A DNA stretch of 64,000 nucleotides from Cristatella mucedo (taxonomy: Eukaryota > Bryozoa > Phylactolaemata > Cristatellidae), in NCBI GenBank assembly GCA_009760855.2, contig WPIO01000018.1:2295001-2359000 (forward strand). The letters are read 5' to 3'. Shown here in pieces: positions 23,525-35,687 of this stretch. The position numbers and the translations under genes are program-made. The notes beneath the pieces were generated by a model. That model worked only from the letters and a program-made list of their open reading frames with translations. It was not told the DNA's origin and searched no databases. Every line of letters starts with the position of its first letter. The first letter of the stretch is position 1.

Positions 23525-24190
23525 GACAACCACAGGTTACCTAGTGGCGATTGCAGCTGGTGCAAAACTCTGCAGCTAGGCTTGTCTGTCGTGAGCTTCG
23601 CAGTTGCCACATTACTCCACTTCTCGCCGACCTGCACTGGTTACCAGTCAAGCAACGGATTGACTTCAAGGTTTTGTCGCTCACTTTTAGGTCTCTTCAT
23701 TCTATGGCTCCAGCCTATCTTTCAGAGATACTACCCCATCAGGCAAAGCATCGTACCACTCGCTTTTCGGAATCCAACAGTCTAGAAATACCTCGTACAA
23801 ACCTTAAATCCTTTGGAGACCGTGCATTTAGCTCGTATGCTCCCACAGCCTGGAACTCCCTCCCGACCTGCATCAGAACATCCCCTGACCTGACCACATT
23901 TAAAAGAAACTTAAAAACATACCTATTTAGGACAGCATTTAGTGGGTCCTTGTGATTCATCCTCGATGTGCTTATGCGTGCTGACACTGTTCATGCTGCC
24001 ACTAACCACATTTGCATGCTGACCCTGTGCATGTCACCCCTAACCATGTTATTCATTTTGTTTGTTTTTCAAGCATGATTTTACTTACTATTCTATTGCG
24101 TATCACTTTGCAGCAAATGTAAAGCACCTAGAAAGAGATTAAGTTCTCTGAGGGCGCTTTATCAAGTGCAATATTATTATTATTATAGTG
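23525..24190 (+). mobile_element. LINE-1 C-terminal half, best-preserved C-terminus
   Basis: An open frame of 134 codons from 23551: QLVQNSAARLVCRELRSCH, LPVKQRIDFKVLSLTFRSLH, APAYLSEILPHQAKH, then a KSFGDRAFSSYAP block and LFRTAFSGSL. The 3' untranslated part, hairpin (24121-24160) and tattattattat tail follow. Confidence 0.92.
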
Positions 24191-24295
24191 CTCCTCACTA
24201 TAGTATCTTGTAGCTCGGACTGGTGACACAATGCAATTGCAAAAAATACTTCATTTGTATTGAACCTTAAGAAAAATTAACATATATTCATTGGA

Positions 24296-24370
24296 TTAGC
24301 ATATGCCACGGGGCTCGAGCCTGCGACTTTGGTTATCAAATACATTTGCAACCAAACTGGTCAAGGCCTG
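24296..24370 (-). mobile_element. SINE-2, head only
   Basis: Minus strand: gaccagtttggttgcaaatg, then gtcgcaggctcgagccccgt (B-box) and ggcatatgc. It matches the heads at 25548-25690 and 26030-26152 but lacks the hairpin tail. Confidence 0.6.
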
Positions 24371-25033
24371 CATCTTCCATTGGCAGCCTTCTCACTCTGA
24401 ATGCCAATCTCTGCATTTTCGTATGCATGTTTTATGTGCTCTAAGTTCGAGGCATGGCATCCACAAGTGCGTCTAGGTGCAGTGCACAAATAGGAAAAAA
24501 ACGCTGCTGCTACTTCCAGCCATACTTTTTGTCGGAGTGAGGATCGTGCCTATCGGATGATAGGTTAGGATCTTTAGGATGTTTTCCTTTAGCCGCCCAG
24601 CACGTGAGACTCCAGATATGCCCGTGGGGAAATGGGGAGCACACAGGCAGTAGTAATGTTGATGATAATAATTACTATAAATTTGTGCAATTCCCTCAGA
24701 GTACTAAATCCGTATCTATGTCAAAAATGTGATTCAATATTTGTCTGTTAAGGCAGTGAAAAATTATTAGTGCAACACAAATCATTTTGCAACACACGTG
24801 ATGTGCAGCTTCCAGGTCCAGTCAGAACCAGGCCGCAGACACAGAGATCGTAACGGTGCTAATCTCCCCCCCCCCCCATCCAAACAAATACTAATGACGC
24901 TTTGACGCAGTGGCAAGCGTAGTCACTTGCAGTATCTGGAAAATTCATGCGCGTATGCTGACAATTGCAAAAACACAGTGCTGTGACGACGGGTGCTCAT
25001 ACCTTAGCTGCTCAGGTATGAGTACACGTTCAC
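24371..25033. other. No gene seen
   Basis: Only a poly-C run (about 24868-24877) and ordinary sequence. Confidence 0.5.
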
Positions 25034-25220
25034 AAAGCGGTTCTCAACCTGTGGGTAGCTATCACTGTGTGGGTCAAACGATACTTTCGCAGAGGTCCCA
25101 TAAGAACAAAAAAAACACGGGTTTCCAACTTTTGCACACGATAATTTAATGGTTTGGGGTCGCCCCAACTTAAGGAATTGTGTTAAAGGTAGGCGGCATT
25201 AAGGAGGTTGAGAACAACTT
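25034..25220. mobile_element. hAT-type MITE
   Basis: The left end aagcggttctcaacctgtgg and the right end ggaggttgagaacaactt are imperfect inverted repeats of the hAT type (CAGnGGTTCTCAACC). Inside, ggtttggggtcgcccc is also typical of small hAT elements. It is about 187 bp with no coding capacity. I could not define a clean 8-bp target duplication. Confidence 0.8.
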
Positions 25221-25283
25221 ACTGCCTGGGCGTATCAAGTCGGCATCCATAATTGCAGACAAGTATTTTTAACGCCAGCAGAC

Positions 25284-25357
25284 TGTTCAACAGCAGCGAC
25301 GGTATACACACACGCAGCGACGGTATTCACAGGCGTTCAACAGCAGCGACGGTATAT
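25284..25357. repeat. Short tandem/interspersed repeat
   Basis: Three copies of the core gcagcgacggtat, two of them extended to gttcaacagcagcgacggta, separated by short CA-rich spacers. Confidence 0.8.
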
Positions 25358-25547
25358 ACCAACGGTCTGTGACCTAGAGCTTAAATCAGTTCGGATGCCA
25401 GTGCCCTGAATCTCAAATCCTATCGTCGGCTTTTTATACTGCCGTGGCAATAAACTATGGTGTGATTGCGTAACCACGAATAACAACTAACCACCATAAT
25501 TCGGATGGTTAAGCTGGCAATGATGTTACAATGTCGATATAATTTCT

Positions 25548-25690
25548 TTGGTATTGCACCCCAAGAGAGCTTAATCTCATTCCGGCGCTTCAAATATGTC
25601 TTGGAGCTCGAGCCCACGAGCTCAGTCATATTTGGTCTGGGCGAGCACCTTAACCACTGGACCAAACCAGCTCGTCAACAAACATTTCTG
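25548..25690 (-). mobile_element. SINE-2 (tRNA head, LINE-1-like tail)
   Basis: Minus strand: TGGTCCAGTGGTTAAGG (A-box, one mismatch), gtgggctcgagctcc (B-box), then gaagcgccggaatgag, attaagctctcttggggtgc. The tail follows the LINE-1 3' hairpin. Confidence 0.75.
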
Positions 25691-25870
25691 GGTCATATGC
25701 ACAGGGTCAACAGGCAAATATGGTAGGGGGTTGCTTGCACAGTGTAAGCAAGCACAAGCAAACAAGGAACAGAGGAGGTGGACTCACTAAATTCTGCTAT
25801 AGACAGGCTCTTTTTTAGCTTCTGATAAATGCCTCAAGTCAGTTCAGGTGCTATCTGTTTCATCTTTGAA
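25690..25870 (-). mobile_element. LINE-1 3' untranslated fragment
   Basis: catatgcacagggtcaacag, gcacagtgtaagcaagcaca and ggactcactaaattctgcta follow the LINE-1 3' part in reverse, without coding sequence. Confidence 0.65.
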
Positions 25871-26029
25871 TTTATGTCCCTAGTAACAGTACTGCACATA
25901 AGCTCAACGATTTTACCCATTAGTAAATACAACAGGCAAAAAGATCTAGACGGGGCCGATTTGATTTAAATAGTACTATAATCGTAACAATGATTTTTTT
26001 AATATAATTTATGTAGTATAATTCATTTT

Positions 26030-26152
26030 TTATAGCGCCATAAGAGAGCTTACTCTCTATCCAGGCACTTCACATATGCTATGGGGCTCGACCCCACGAC
26101 CTCGGTCTGACCATGGTCGAGACGAGCACCCTAAACAATGGCTCCAACCTTA
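26030..26152 (-). mobile_element. SINE-2 (tRNA head, LINE-1-like tail)
   Basis: Minus strand: gttggagccattgtttaggg, then accgaggtcgtggggtcgag with B-box ggtcgagcccc, then gcatatgtgaagtgcctgg, atagagagtaagctctctta and tggcgcta. The inner stem agagag/ctctct is perfect. Confidence 0.78.
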
Positions 26153-28194
26153 TTGACATTGTGGATCGGCCCAGCCTTAAGCTCTGGCCTTTTTATAGCC
26201 GTTTGATGACATCACCGAATACTTTGTGGAATGGCTACTAGAATAACGGAACCACTCTCCAGAGCAATCTAGAGAAGAGAGCCCAGCCAAGTAGGTGGCT
26301 TTAGCAAACAATTGTCCTGATCTCTTAAATCCCCCTAGCAGCTACTTTTTAGGCTCGGATAGCACAGTCCCACCCACCACACTAGAGCCTATTTCTGGTG
26401 TTCTGGCTGTGATGACTTGCTATGAGACAGATAGCTAGTGCTTCCCACAGTGCTTGGAGTGTTTTAGCAGTCAAATCCTCCCTTTTCTGTAGCTGACCTG
26501 CTATTGGGACTTGAAGGTCGTAGGTGCAATCTGGTTGATAGGGACTCCGTTGACTGGTAGTTATTTCTCAGGAGTCAGGCAGTTGGCCTCTTCAGCACCT
26601 ATTCCAGTGATATAGTACCACTTTCGATAGTTGAAAATGGTGTAGCCAGACAAGCAAACCTTTAGCATGCTTGGCATTATGGGGGCATTGTGCGAGCCTG
26701 ACACTCACGGATAAGTGCCCGTACCAGCCACCTCAGAGAGCCTGCCTCATCGAAGTCAGTGCAGCTACCAATACGCGACACAGGCCAGAGTCTGTCTGGC
26801 TAGCCGTGGCTCTCCTGCCTGGATATGAATGTATCAGTCTGCATCGCAGAGATTCGTGGTGCTTATTGTAGGCCGCACAAGGATGCATATGCATGACCTA
26901 TGGATGAGTCACAGGCAGAGTAATACATTTGATTGCGTCAGTTGTAGTGCTAAGTCGGTGAGAGCCTGCCGGTCTCTGGACCTGTTTCAATTCACCAGGG
27001 CAAGAATGCCGGCCAGGGTTCACCCTCGTGCTATCAATGCACATGAGTTTAACTCAAGGAACACCAGCTACCTGAATGAGCGTCGCGCAGGCACACGTAC
27101 GCTTTACATGGTAGACATTCTACCTGACCGACATCGACTTTCATTGGAGTTGGGATGTTTGCATGACGGATCTGATGGTAGAGTTAGTCACGCCCGCAGC
27201 CCTTGCTCTAATCCGGGAGGCTGGTACGAAAGACGGTTTCCCTTAAAGACGTCAAGACACCAGGCCCAGAATTGCAATTTGCTGCTGCTGCAGTCATTAT
27301 TGCAGAGTATTATGAGAAGAATAAAAATAAAAGAGAGATCAGCTACTAGAAAGCTTTTTTTGGGAAACGGGCAGTACTGAGTAACCTGAGCCGCAAGGGA
27401 TGTGCCGTTGAGCCGTGCTAAGTAATGTGCCTCGTCACGGGTGTTGTTACTGGATTTGATTAAACAGATGCACAGGGTCTTCTATGTTAAAAAGGCGAAA
27501 GCCTTGGTTGCCATGCATAAACATCGTATCGTCATGGAATTGCTCTGAACGCCTCATACAACTTAAGCCGACGAACGTCAGCCACTTTTATTTTTTTCGT
27601 GGGGTGTATACGACAAGCCCCGGTGCTTCGAATGATCGGCCGTATCAACGAGAAGCCAAAAAGTAGTTGCCGATTCTCGTTCGTGAGAGTCTGCAGACGT
27701 AACTCTTCCCACCAAAATGTCGCGACGCATGATGGTGTAGTAAGCCAAATTTGTGACATCTGTCTAAAATATGTGGGAAAGTTTGCCGTTTCAACTCAGC
27801 TTAGTAGCTGCAGGTATGCTGGTGCCGGAAACGCAGTGGGCGAGGCAAATTACTTATTGCACGTCCAAACAGCACTCCAAACCGATATCGGCAGTAGGCC
27901 CTGGCGGGTTGGTGGGCGGCTGAGTCAATCTCCTCCACCTAGCGTTCGGTGTTACAAATGAAATCTCGCTCATCTCAGCCATAATCCACTGCATGGGTGC
28001 CCTGTCCTTTGTGTGCTTACTGATTCTGAAACTATGCAAATGCGGCCCAGGGGTAATCTACTTGCTTAAGCATCCAACGCTCGTTTAATTTACTTTCGTT
28101 ATATGGAGTCATTATTTGGGTACTATTTACTTAGGGTTACTGCAATGGGTCTAACAAACAACCAGCCCTTAATTTGTATTGGGTGGATTGGCAA
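26153..28194. other. Unrecognised G+C-richer stretch
   Basis: About 2 kb with no repeat or gene I recognise. The longest frame is 183 codons (+, 26829-27380); it has no domain, signal or transmembrane pattern I can name, and ends in tri- and dinucleotide-rich sequence. Probably old repeats; I do not call a gene. Confidence 0.45.
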
Positions 28195-28295
28195 ACTCTT
28201 CTTGTATCACTACTGAAAGCGGTGGTGATAGCCGTGAAGGAACTTCTGTCGCTGTAAAAAAATAGGCTGTACAATCAGCTAGTATAGCCGAATTC
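28195..28295 (+). mobile_element. SINE-1, 3' half
   Basis: Contains actgaaagcggtggtgatag, then ccgtgaaggaacttctgtcg and a tail like that at 45600-45690. The tRNA-like head is missing. Confidence 0.65.
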
Positions 28296-29504
28296 ACGGG
28301 TGCTGGCCTATTCCCACTATGGCCCCCTACTATCTATGCCCGTTCTTGGTCATTATGATGGCCCTCCGGATACAGTAGTTCACGGGTGATCGACCAGGTA
28401 TGCATCACTTTACATAATACACAGGCATGCGCTATACAAGCGGGAAACTAAACAAGTCTAAAGGGAAGGCCCTATGCAAGGTAAACTACAGGGGCTCGAG
28501 ATGACCCTCAAGCACGAACAGGCGTGTTGGTTTCTCAATCGGCTTCTCCAGCCACACCGTCGCAGGTACTCAGTTCCACCAGTACAAGGCATACGATATG
28601 CAAGAACCAGGTAGCTGAGTACTCTCGGATTGACGGATCAGACGTTTAATGCCGCAGAGGTTCCGCCGAAAGAGAGTGAGCAAGCCGTCCCAAGTTCCGG
28701 TCGTTGGGCCTCTGGGAACTGAAGCCAGGCTCTGCCCATCGGGGCAAGGTGACGCCCAACTCGACATCTCGAATGTCAGTGGCTCCGCCTACACTACGGT
28801 ACATTCTTAGTGTAATTCTAAAGTGCTACAACAAGCTTGTAAATGCATGTTATCTTTCCTGTCAATAGGTCTTGATAGTTGTCTCTATTTTTCTCTGGGT
28901 TATATATAGCAACCCCTATGAGAATTCGGCTTTCTTGAGGTGGCGTAAAATGACCCCTGTTTATAGTACTGGGGTCACCATACACCCAATATGTGATGAA
29001 CTGGTCCTCATGCTAGTGAGTGAATATCAATGCCGCGAGACCAACGGAAGATGCTTCTAGGAAGACTGGTATTGGGCAAGAACTCTGGTGCAAAGACGCT
29101 CCGTAAATTTTCAATCACTAGGGTGATTCGTACCCAGGCACATATAGGTGTTTTTTATTCCTGATCACTCCTAGAATGTGCTGTCCCAATTCATTCCAGC
29201 GGACAACGGCATGCTAGTTTTCAAACTGTATTACTTGAGTGTTTTACTGATCGAACTCAGTCGTGGAAATAGGTCGATCGATAAAGAAAGGATGAATGAG
29301 CTGCATTTAGCCCTCAAAATGGTAAGCGGACAGCCACAAAGTTATTCAATTCGGCAACTGGGAACCTGTCAGGCCGCCAAGGCTTTAAGAAGCTACCGAA
29401 ATGCATACAGGGAACACAAGCCGAGGTATATATAGGATGGTTGGTTAATGAGTAGCGAGGCGTGACGATTGAAAGAGACTGAGTTCGAGCCGTACAGGGT
29501 TATG
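28296..29504. other. No gene seen
   Basis: Short frames only (up to 85 codons at 29178-29435), none recognised. G+C falls again after about 28800. Confidence 0.45.
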
Positions 29505-30650
29505 ATAATGGTAATAATAACAGAAATAATTACAAGAAGCTCGATAAAGCACCCTCAGAGATAGGCGGTTTACATTTGCTGCAAAAGAAACACGATTGAA
29601 TGATTACTTGAACTATGCTCAATAAAAAAAATGGAACAGCATGGTTAGGGGTGACATGCACAGGGTCAGCATGCAGTGTAGTTAGTGGCAGCATGCACAG
29701 TGTCAGCAAGTAAAAGCATATGCAGTTAAAATCAATTTGATCCAGTAAATGCAGTAATAAAAGAGTAGGTTTTAGTTTTTTTAATGTGATCAAGTCAGAG
29801 ATGTAGTGATACAAGTCCGGAGAGAGATCCAGGCTTTGGGAGCATACGAACTAACGGCATGGACTCCAAAGAATTTAAGGTTTTTACGGAGTAGAGGTAA
29901 ACATTTTAATTACGAAAAGCCTGCAGCACACAGCTAAGCCTGGTGGGCAGTAAATCTGATACGAAGGCTAAAGCCAAATAATAAAGGGACCTTAAAGTGA
30001 GTAAAAAAACCTTAAAGGCATTGCGTTGCTTGAATCGTTGCCAGTGCAGGACAGCAAGAGGTGGTGTGATGCGGCCACTTTAATGTTCACGGCAGACAAG
30101 TCTAGCTGTAGAGTTTTGCACTAGCTGTAAGCGCCTGATTGCACATGCCGAAAGACCAGCAAGTAGTGAGTTAAAGAAGTCCATCTGGATGTCGCAAATG
30201 CATGTACCAACATAGATGTTGCACTCCCGTCTAAGCAAGGCCGCGGTTTAGAAAAGTTACGTAGTTGAAAGTCGGAAGACTTGATTGTGGATCTGAGGTG
30301 ATCGTTCAACGAAAGTTCACCTTAGACGTGAAGCCTGCTTTTCTTGCAGATTCAACTGGGGGTGCTGGAAGAGCCGATTTTGAGCGTTAGCCTCTCTTAT
30401 TACTGAATCCTGCTTAGTTTTCCTATAATGAGTAAATTGTTTTTATCATCATTCAATTTAAGAAAATTTGCTACCATATATGTGCAAATGTCATAAATAA
30501 ATGCAGCAAGGGAGTCGAGAGAATTCGACATGTTGACGGGCTTGGAGGGATAAAAGCAAAGGTAGAACTGAGTGTCATCTACATCGAATTGAAAGCTTAG
30601 ATTTGACTTGGCAATCACGTCGGCAAGAGCAAGAGTATAAGGTCAATCGT
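29505..30650 (-). mobile_element. LINE-1, 5'-truncated, degenerate
   Basis: Minus strand: FDVDDTQFYLCFYPS, a variant of the RT motif C region YADDTQLYLCF (first part altered), then LKLNDDKNNLLIIGK, through the C-terminal region with many frameshifts to the 3' part and an (att)n tail at 29505. Confidence 0.88.
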
Positions 30651-31329
30651 AAATGGTCAGTTTGGAACATTAGATCTATATTTCATGCACATTCAACCTG
30701 AGATACGCTAGCAGAATGCATCTTGAAGAAATAGAAGCTATAATAAGAGGCCGGATCTTGAGTAAAGCCTGCTTGGGAAATGAAATAAAGTGATGCCTAG
30801 TTTCAAGCTGGTATTTTTTCCCAACAAACTAAACTTTGTCACCTATTTTGCAACCAGGCAACCGCCCTAATCAACATAAAACTGATGCAGTTTTCTCCCA
30901 CAGATCATGTTTCCACATTAGCCCTCTAATGGCAGCATATATACGTGAAGAAGTGGTCAAGATTATTAGCAGCAAGAGACTTAGAATCTGGAGGGGGTTG
31001 CATTGATCGATTGAGAGGCCTGACAGAATGTCATTATCTCGCTTCGAATTTAAACATTTGCAAAGGCTAAAACTCGGCAAATCAAACTGTGCAGGCTGTA
31101 AGAATACAGGCAGACACCCACCAGAGCTGTAAACATTTCTTAGATCGAAAGACTTAATTAGAAGGTCAATATTGAGCTCGTTTTGACCCATCTGGTCAAC
31201 TACCAGGTGCAGAGCTGCCAACCCAAAGGTCGGGATTAAAATTCTGAAAGAGCTGAGAAATAGGTAAGCTTCTAATGCGAGTCATCAGCACGGGTTATTA
31301 TAATCAAATGCGACAATGCAGGTTCCCAG
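30651..31329. other. Unrecognised stretch
   Basis: A 116-codon minus-strand frame (31221-30871) has no family resemblance; no repeat recognised. Confidence 0.4.
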
Positions 31330-31690
31330 ACCGTACTCATTTTAATTCGTACGCCTGGAACTCGCTCCGGACTTGCATCAGAACATCCCCTGACTTGACC
31401 ACATTTAAAAAGAACTTAAAGACACACCTGTTTAGGACAGCCCTTAGTGGGTTCTGCGATTCGTCCTTCATGTTCTTATGCGTACTGACACTGTGTATGG
31501 TGCCACTAACCACATTTGCATGCTGACCCTGTGCATGTCACCCCTAACCATGTTATTCGTGTTTATGAAGCATGATATTACTCACCATTCAATTGCATTT
31601 GTCTTTGCAGCAAATGCAAAGCGCCTAGAAAAAGATTGAGTTCTCTAAGGGTGCTTTATCAAGTGCATAATAATAATAATATTAATTATT
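31330..31690 (+). mobile_element. LINE-1 3' end with C-terminal remnant
   Basis: Frame YAWNSLRTCIRTSPDLTTF and then LFRTALSGF, 3' untranslated part, hairpin at 31618-31657 and an ataataataat tail. Confidence 0.9.
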
Positions 31691-33594
31691 ACTATTATAT
31701 TACCTATGCATTCGAATTAATTTTAGTCTACAGTTAGATAGAGAAAATTACACAACTGATATTCTAACTGGCCAGAGTAATTAGCTTTTGGGTTTAAAAT
31801 TTCCGCTTCGAATGAAGTTGAATTACTGTGTTAATTTGAAATAAAATACCAAGCAGATGGTCATATATTCTCACACTAATATATTATAATCTTTAAGAAT
31901 CTAGAAAGCTGACGGAATATCAGAAACAGCTCTTTTGGGATGACTCAGCCAACCAGCTAATGATTTGAGTGACTTTGGCTTCTGAATTTAGCTACAGTGG
32001 TTTTACCTTGTCATAGATGCGACTCGTTGACCATGCATTCAGTAGTACAGATCAGAAAGGGTTCAACATAATCCTAAGCTAACTTACATGTACCCAAATA
32101 TAATCTTGCTGCAGAAGGCAGTCCCTTCCGGCTGACGGAAAGACGCAGGAAAATACGAAGACAAGTGTCATGCATATGTGTTTGTACACAGCTTCAATAG
32201 ATCGGGTAATAGTAGTACTTAACCCGTCAGGTAATTGTAGTGCTGAACATAGTTTTCCATCACATCGTACATAAAATCAACGAAACACCCAAAATCTATT
32301 CGATAGTTGTCATTTCTCTAGTGTAAAGTAATGTTATAGAGTCCGGAGCCGGTTTCCAACGAAAATGTGGATAATTATTCTCTCTTATTGAATTCAGGCA
32401 TGCCAGTACTAAATGTGCTAGTTGAGTCTTAATACGAGGACTAGTCATTATTTTTATCTGGTGCCACTCTTGATAATCATTGCCATTGACATTGAACTGA
32501 GCTCGTTCGTATCCTCAGATTATCCGTACGAGAAAAGACTTGCATAATTTGTCCTCATAATGGATAAATCAATTTTGGTAGCCAAAGACGGAAATTGGCC
32601 ACTTTTTCAAAAGGAACTGAATTAATTCTCCAAGCCATTCAAGCGAGGCTGACATTGCTAAAAATGCCCCCAGGTATGTCCATTAGCAATTTTGGTAAAG
32701 GCTTGCAGAATGATTCGGTAACCTAGAGTTCGGCAAGTTTCCATTGCTGTGGAGCTGCTAAAACCAAAGATCCTTAAACGCACTTGTTCATCTATGTCCT
32801 GCACAATCATGAAACCTCTAACGTAATGCATAATTGTGTCCCTCCGACAATTAAGGAGGACAAAATCATAAGAAGCTATGGCACACTGACACTTAGAAAA
32901 GGTCTGTTGAAATTGTTGAGGCATTTTTACTTTTAATAAGGGCCCACTGTGCTGACCACTGAGCAAACATCACTTTACAAGCCAACTCTACTCAATCCCA
33001 ATTTGGGACACTGCTTACGAAAATCCCAACACACTACAAATTTGATCCACCTTTGTCAGTGAGGCAAAATGACATAAAGCACGTGATATTCTTTTTATGC
33101 ACACACGTACACGCTTTTAGGCCACTTTAAACACAATCGAATGATCGTTGACTCGCTTTCCTGTTGCAAGTAGTTCTGCCAAAGGGTGGACGGATAAGAT
33201 GCTACTATGGCCTTTTAGTTACCCCTATTAGCTTCAGCATGTTCACGTTTCAGCCGTGATTTACTTACTTTCTGTACCAACTAATAAAAAATGGATGATT
33301 TCATATCGCAGCTAACTAACAATAAAGAGTACCTTTCTACTCAGAAAAAGCAGGCTCAGTAACAGGGAAACCTTAAGCGGTTATTAATTGTTAAATTACT
33401 ACATAACACTTAAGCTAGAGAGTATTTATCTGACACTGCTTCAGTCGTAAGCATGGGTTAACAATCGGCATTTACAAGATCAACTGCTAGAGTGTTCGAT
33501 ATGCAAATTGTCGGCCGCCACTTGGCTGAATTGAGAATGGGTAGGAGAATTGTACTTCTCACACGACGTCGCATGCCATTGAAACTCACTGGGT
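31691..33594. other. Unrecognised A+T-rich stretch
   Basis: About 1.9 kb. One 102-codon minus-strand frame (32966-32658) is unrecognised. No repeat family noted. Confidence 0.45.
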
Positions 33595-34250
33595 AGCCAT
33601 CGTAGGTGTCAAGGAAATCTTACAGGCAATCTTGTGTGACAAATACAGTGTAAAGTATATGCGACACGTAGACTTGAAGGACTTGATGGAACTCTGCACC
33701 GATAGTTTGCTAGATGCCATATATGCTATTCCACAGAATTTCAGCTGTTCAATAGCCAATCGTCGTGAAGCAGGTTCTGACGGTGCATCTAATCTGAGCG
33801 ATCTGAAAATCGGTCTGCACGCCTTGATCAAGCAACTTTTCATTTTCCATGTGACCCTCAATGAGCGACAGGTATTGTCAGGCGTGGGTCTTAACTGTAC
33901 AACTTCACTGGTGGTGGAGCCGAGGAGATGCACAGTGGTCAAGATTTTGGTGACCGATGCATCTCCTCATGGACAGTGTTTAACCTACCGTTGCACGGCG
34001 ACATTGAGCACTTATTAGAGACCAGTAGTGCTGCTGAGCAGATGCTAAAGGTGACTTGACTGCCTAACTACACTCATACATTCATGTTTGCTCTAATCGC
34101 ACATCTTTCGCAGCACTTGTTGTTAAATAAGTTTTCACAGGACCCGCCATCGTAGGATCAGGATATAGTCAATGCTTTGCATGTTGTCGGTTTCAGAGCA
34201 CGCTCTGGCAGAATTAGGAAGAGCTGACTATGAATAACTGGTGAAAAGTG
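33595..34250 (+). pseudogene. Decayed coding-like sequence, family unknown
   Basis: A frame from about 33595 (IVGVKEILQAILCDKY, LKDLMELCTDSLLDAIY) runs to 34018. After an apparent frameshift near 33950 a second one reads on (TVFNLPLHGDIEHLLETSS, TFMFALIAHLSQHLLLNK) with single stops. The second half recurs in the tandem copy at 35688 onward. I do not recognise the protein. Likely a pseudogene or transposon remnant. Confidence 0.4.
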
Positions 34251-35687
34251 CAAAAGTTACGTCTTGTTTGAATGTCAACACTAAGGATCAAAATGATAAA
34301 AAATTTAATTAGTAGGATATGCATACAAAAGATATTAATTGACTGTCCAGCGAAAAGAGTACTTATACCTCTCTAGATCGTATGAATCAATCCTAGCTTA
34401 GGCTCAGTCTAGCTCATATAAAACAATATGTCACTAAAGATTCTTATAGCCGTCATCAGCTATTTCCTTGAATCCTACCAGTTGACCTACTTACAACTGA
34501 TCCTAGTGGTGATCTAGCCGATCGCTTCCTTGGGTTCTTGGTTAGCCAGATAGACGACCAATGAGAGAGTTCATTTCTTATGTGGCAGCATCCTCTCTGG
34601 ACTCGTATCGCCATTAATAACCTACCCCACAGGACTTAACTCCATGCAGCCCCTTGATCTACCGTTCAGTAATAATAATAAAAAAAATACTCTTGATGAA
34701 GCACCCTCAGAGAACTTAACCTCTTTCTAGGCGAATAAAATTTGCTGGAAAGGAAAATGCAATTGAATGGTAAGTAATATCATGCTTGATAAAAAAAACA
34801 TGAATAAAGTGGTTAGGGGTGACCCGCACAGGTTTAGCATGCAAATGTGCTTAGTGGCACCATGCACAGTGTCAGCACCCATAAGGACATGAAGGACGAA
34901 TCACAGGGACCCACTAAATGCTGTCCTAAATAAGTGTGCTTTTAAGCTTTTGTAAATGTGGTTAAGTTAGGGATGTTCTGACGCAAGTCGGGAGGAAGTT
35001 CCAGGCTTTGGGAGCGTACGAACTAAGCACAAGGTCTCCGAAGGATTTGAGGTTTGTACGAGGTATCGGTAGACCGTTGGATTCCGTAAAGTGGGTGGCA
35101 CGATGCTTGGCCTGGTGTTAGAGGAGATCTGAGAGATAGTCTGGAGCCGAAGAATGAAGAGACCTAAAAGTGAGCAACAAATTCTTTAACTCAATCCGTG
35201 GCGTGACTGGGAGCCAGTGACTGGGAGCCACTGGAGGTCCGCGAGGATTGGTGAAGTGTGGCGACAGCTAGGCTCACGATACACAAGACTAGCTGTGGAG
35301 TTTTGCACCAGCTGCGATTGCCTGATCGCACATGCCGGTAGGCCAATAAGCAGTGAGTTGCAGAAGTCGAGACTGGATGTTAAAAATGCATTGACCAACT
35401 TGGACAGGGTATCTTTATCTAAACAAGCCCGAATTGTAGCGATGTTATGTAGCTGAAAGTAGGCAGAATTTCCTATGAAGCTGATGCGGTCGTTGAACGA
35501 GAGGTCACTTTGGAACATGACACCTAGATTTCTCACTGATTCAACAGGCGATATGCTCACAGTGCAAATTTTGAGAGTCAGCCTCTTTCTTTTCGGAATC
35601 GCACTGGGTTATTATAGAGATGATCGAAAAGTATAGCTGAACGACGAAATTGATGGTAAACAAAGAAGATCATGCCGGAACCTTTTT
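33860..35687. repeat. 1.83-kb tandem duplication, unit 1
   Basis: From aatgagcgacaggtattgtc. It contains the decayed coding-like segment and a minus-strand LINE-1. Unit 2 starts at 35688 with the same words, and both units have the LINE at the same site (gttcagtaataataata). Confidence 0.9.
34665..35615 (-). mobile_element. LINE-1, 5'-truncated (tandem unit 1)
   Basis: Minus strand: ISPVESVRNLGVMFQSDLSF, LDFCNSLLIGLPACAIRQ and LADLQWLPVTGSQ, then decayed C-terminus, 3' part and (att)n. A short local duplication (gactgggagccagt / ctgggagccactgg) lies near 35205-35235. Confidence 0.88.

Noticed and set aside
24868-24877. Poly-C run as a functional element
   Set aside because: A simple homopolymer of about 10 bases, with nothing around it to suggest a role.
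26829-27380. 183-codon plus-strand open frame as a gene
   Set aside because: No recognisable domain, no splice or start context, in a G+C-rich repeat-like stretch where long frames occur by chance.
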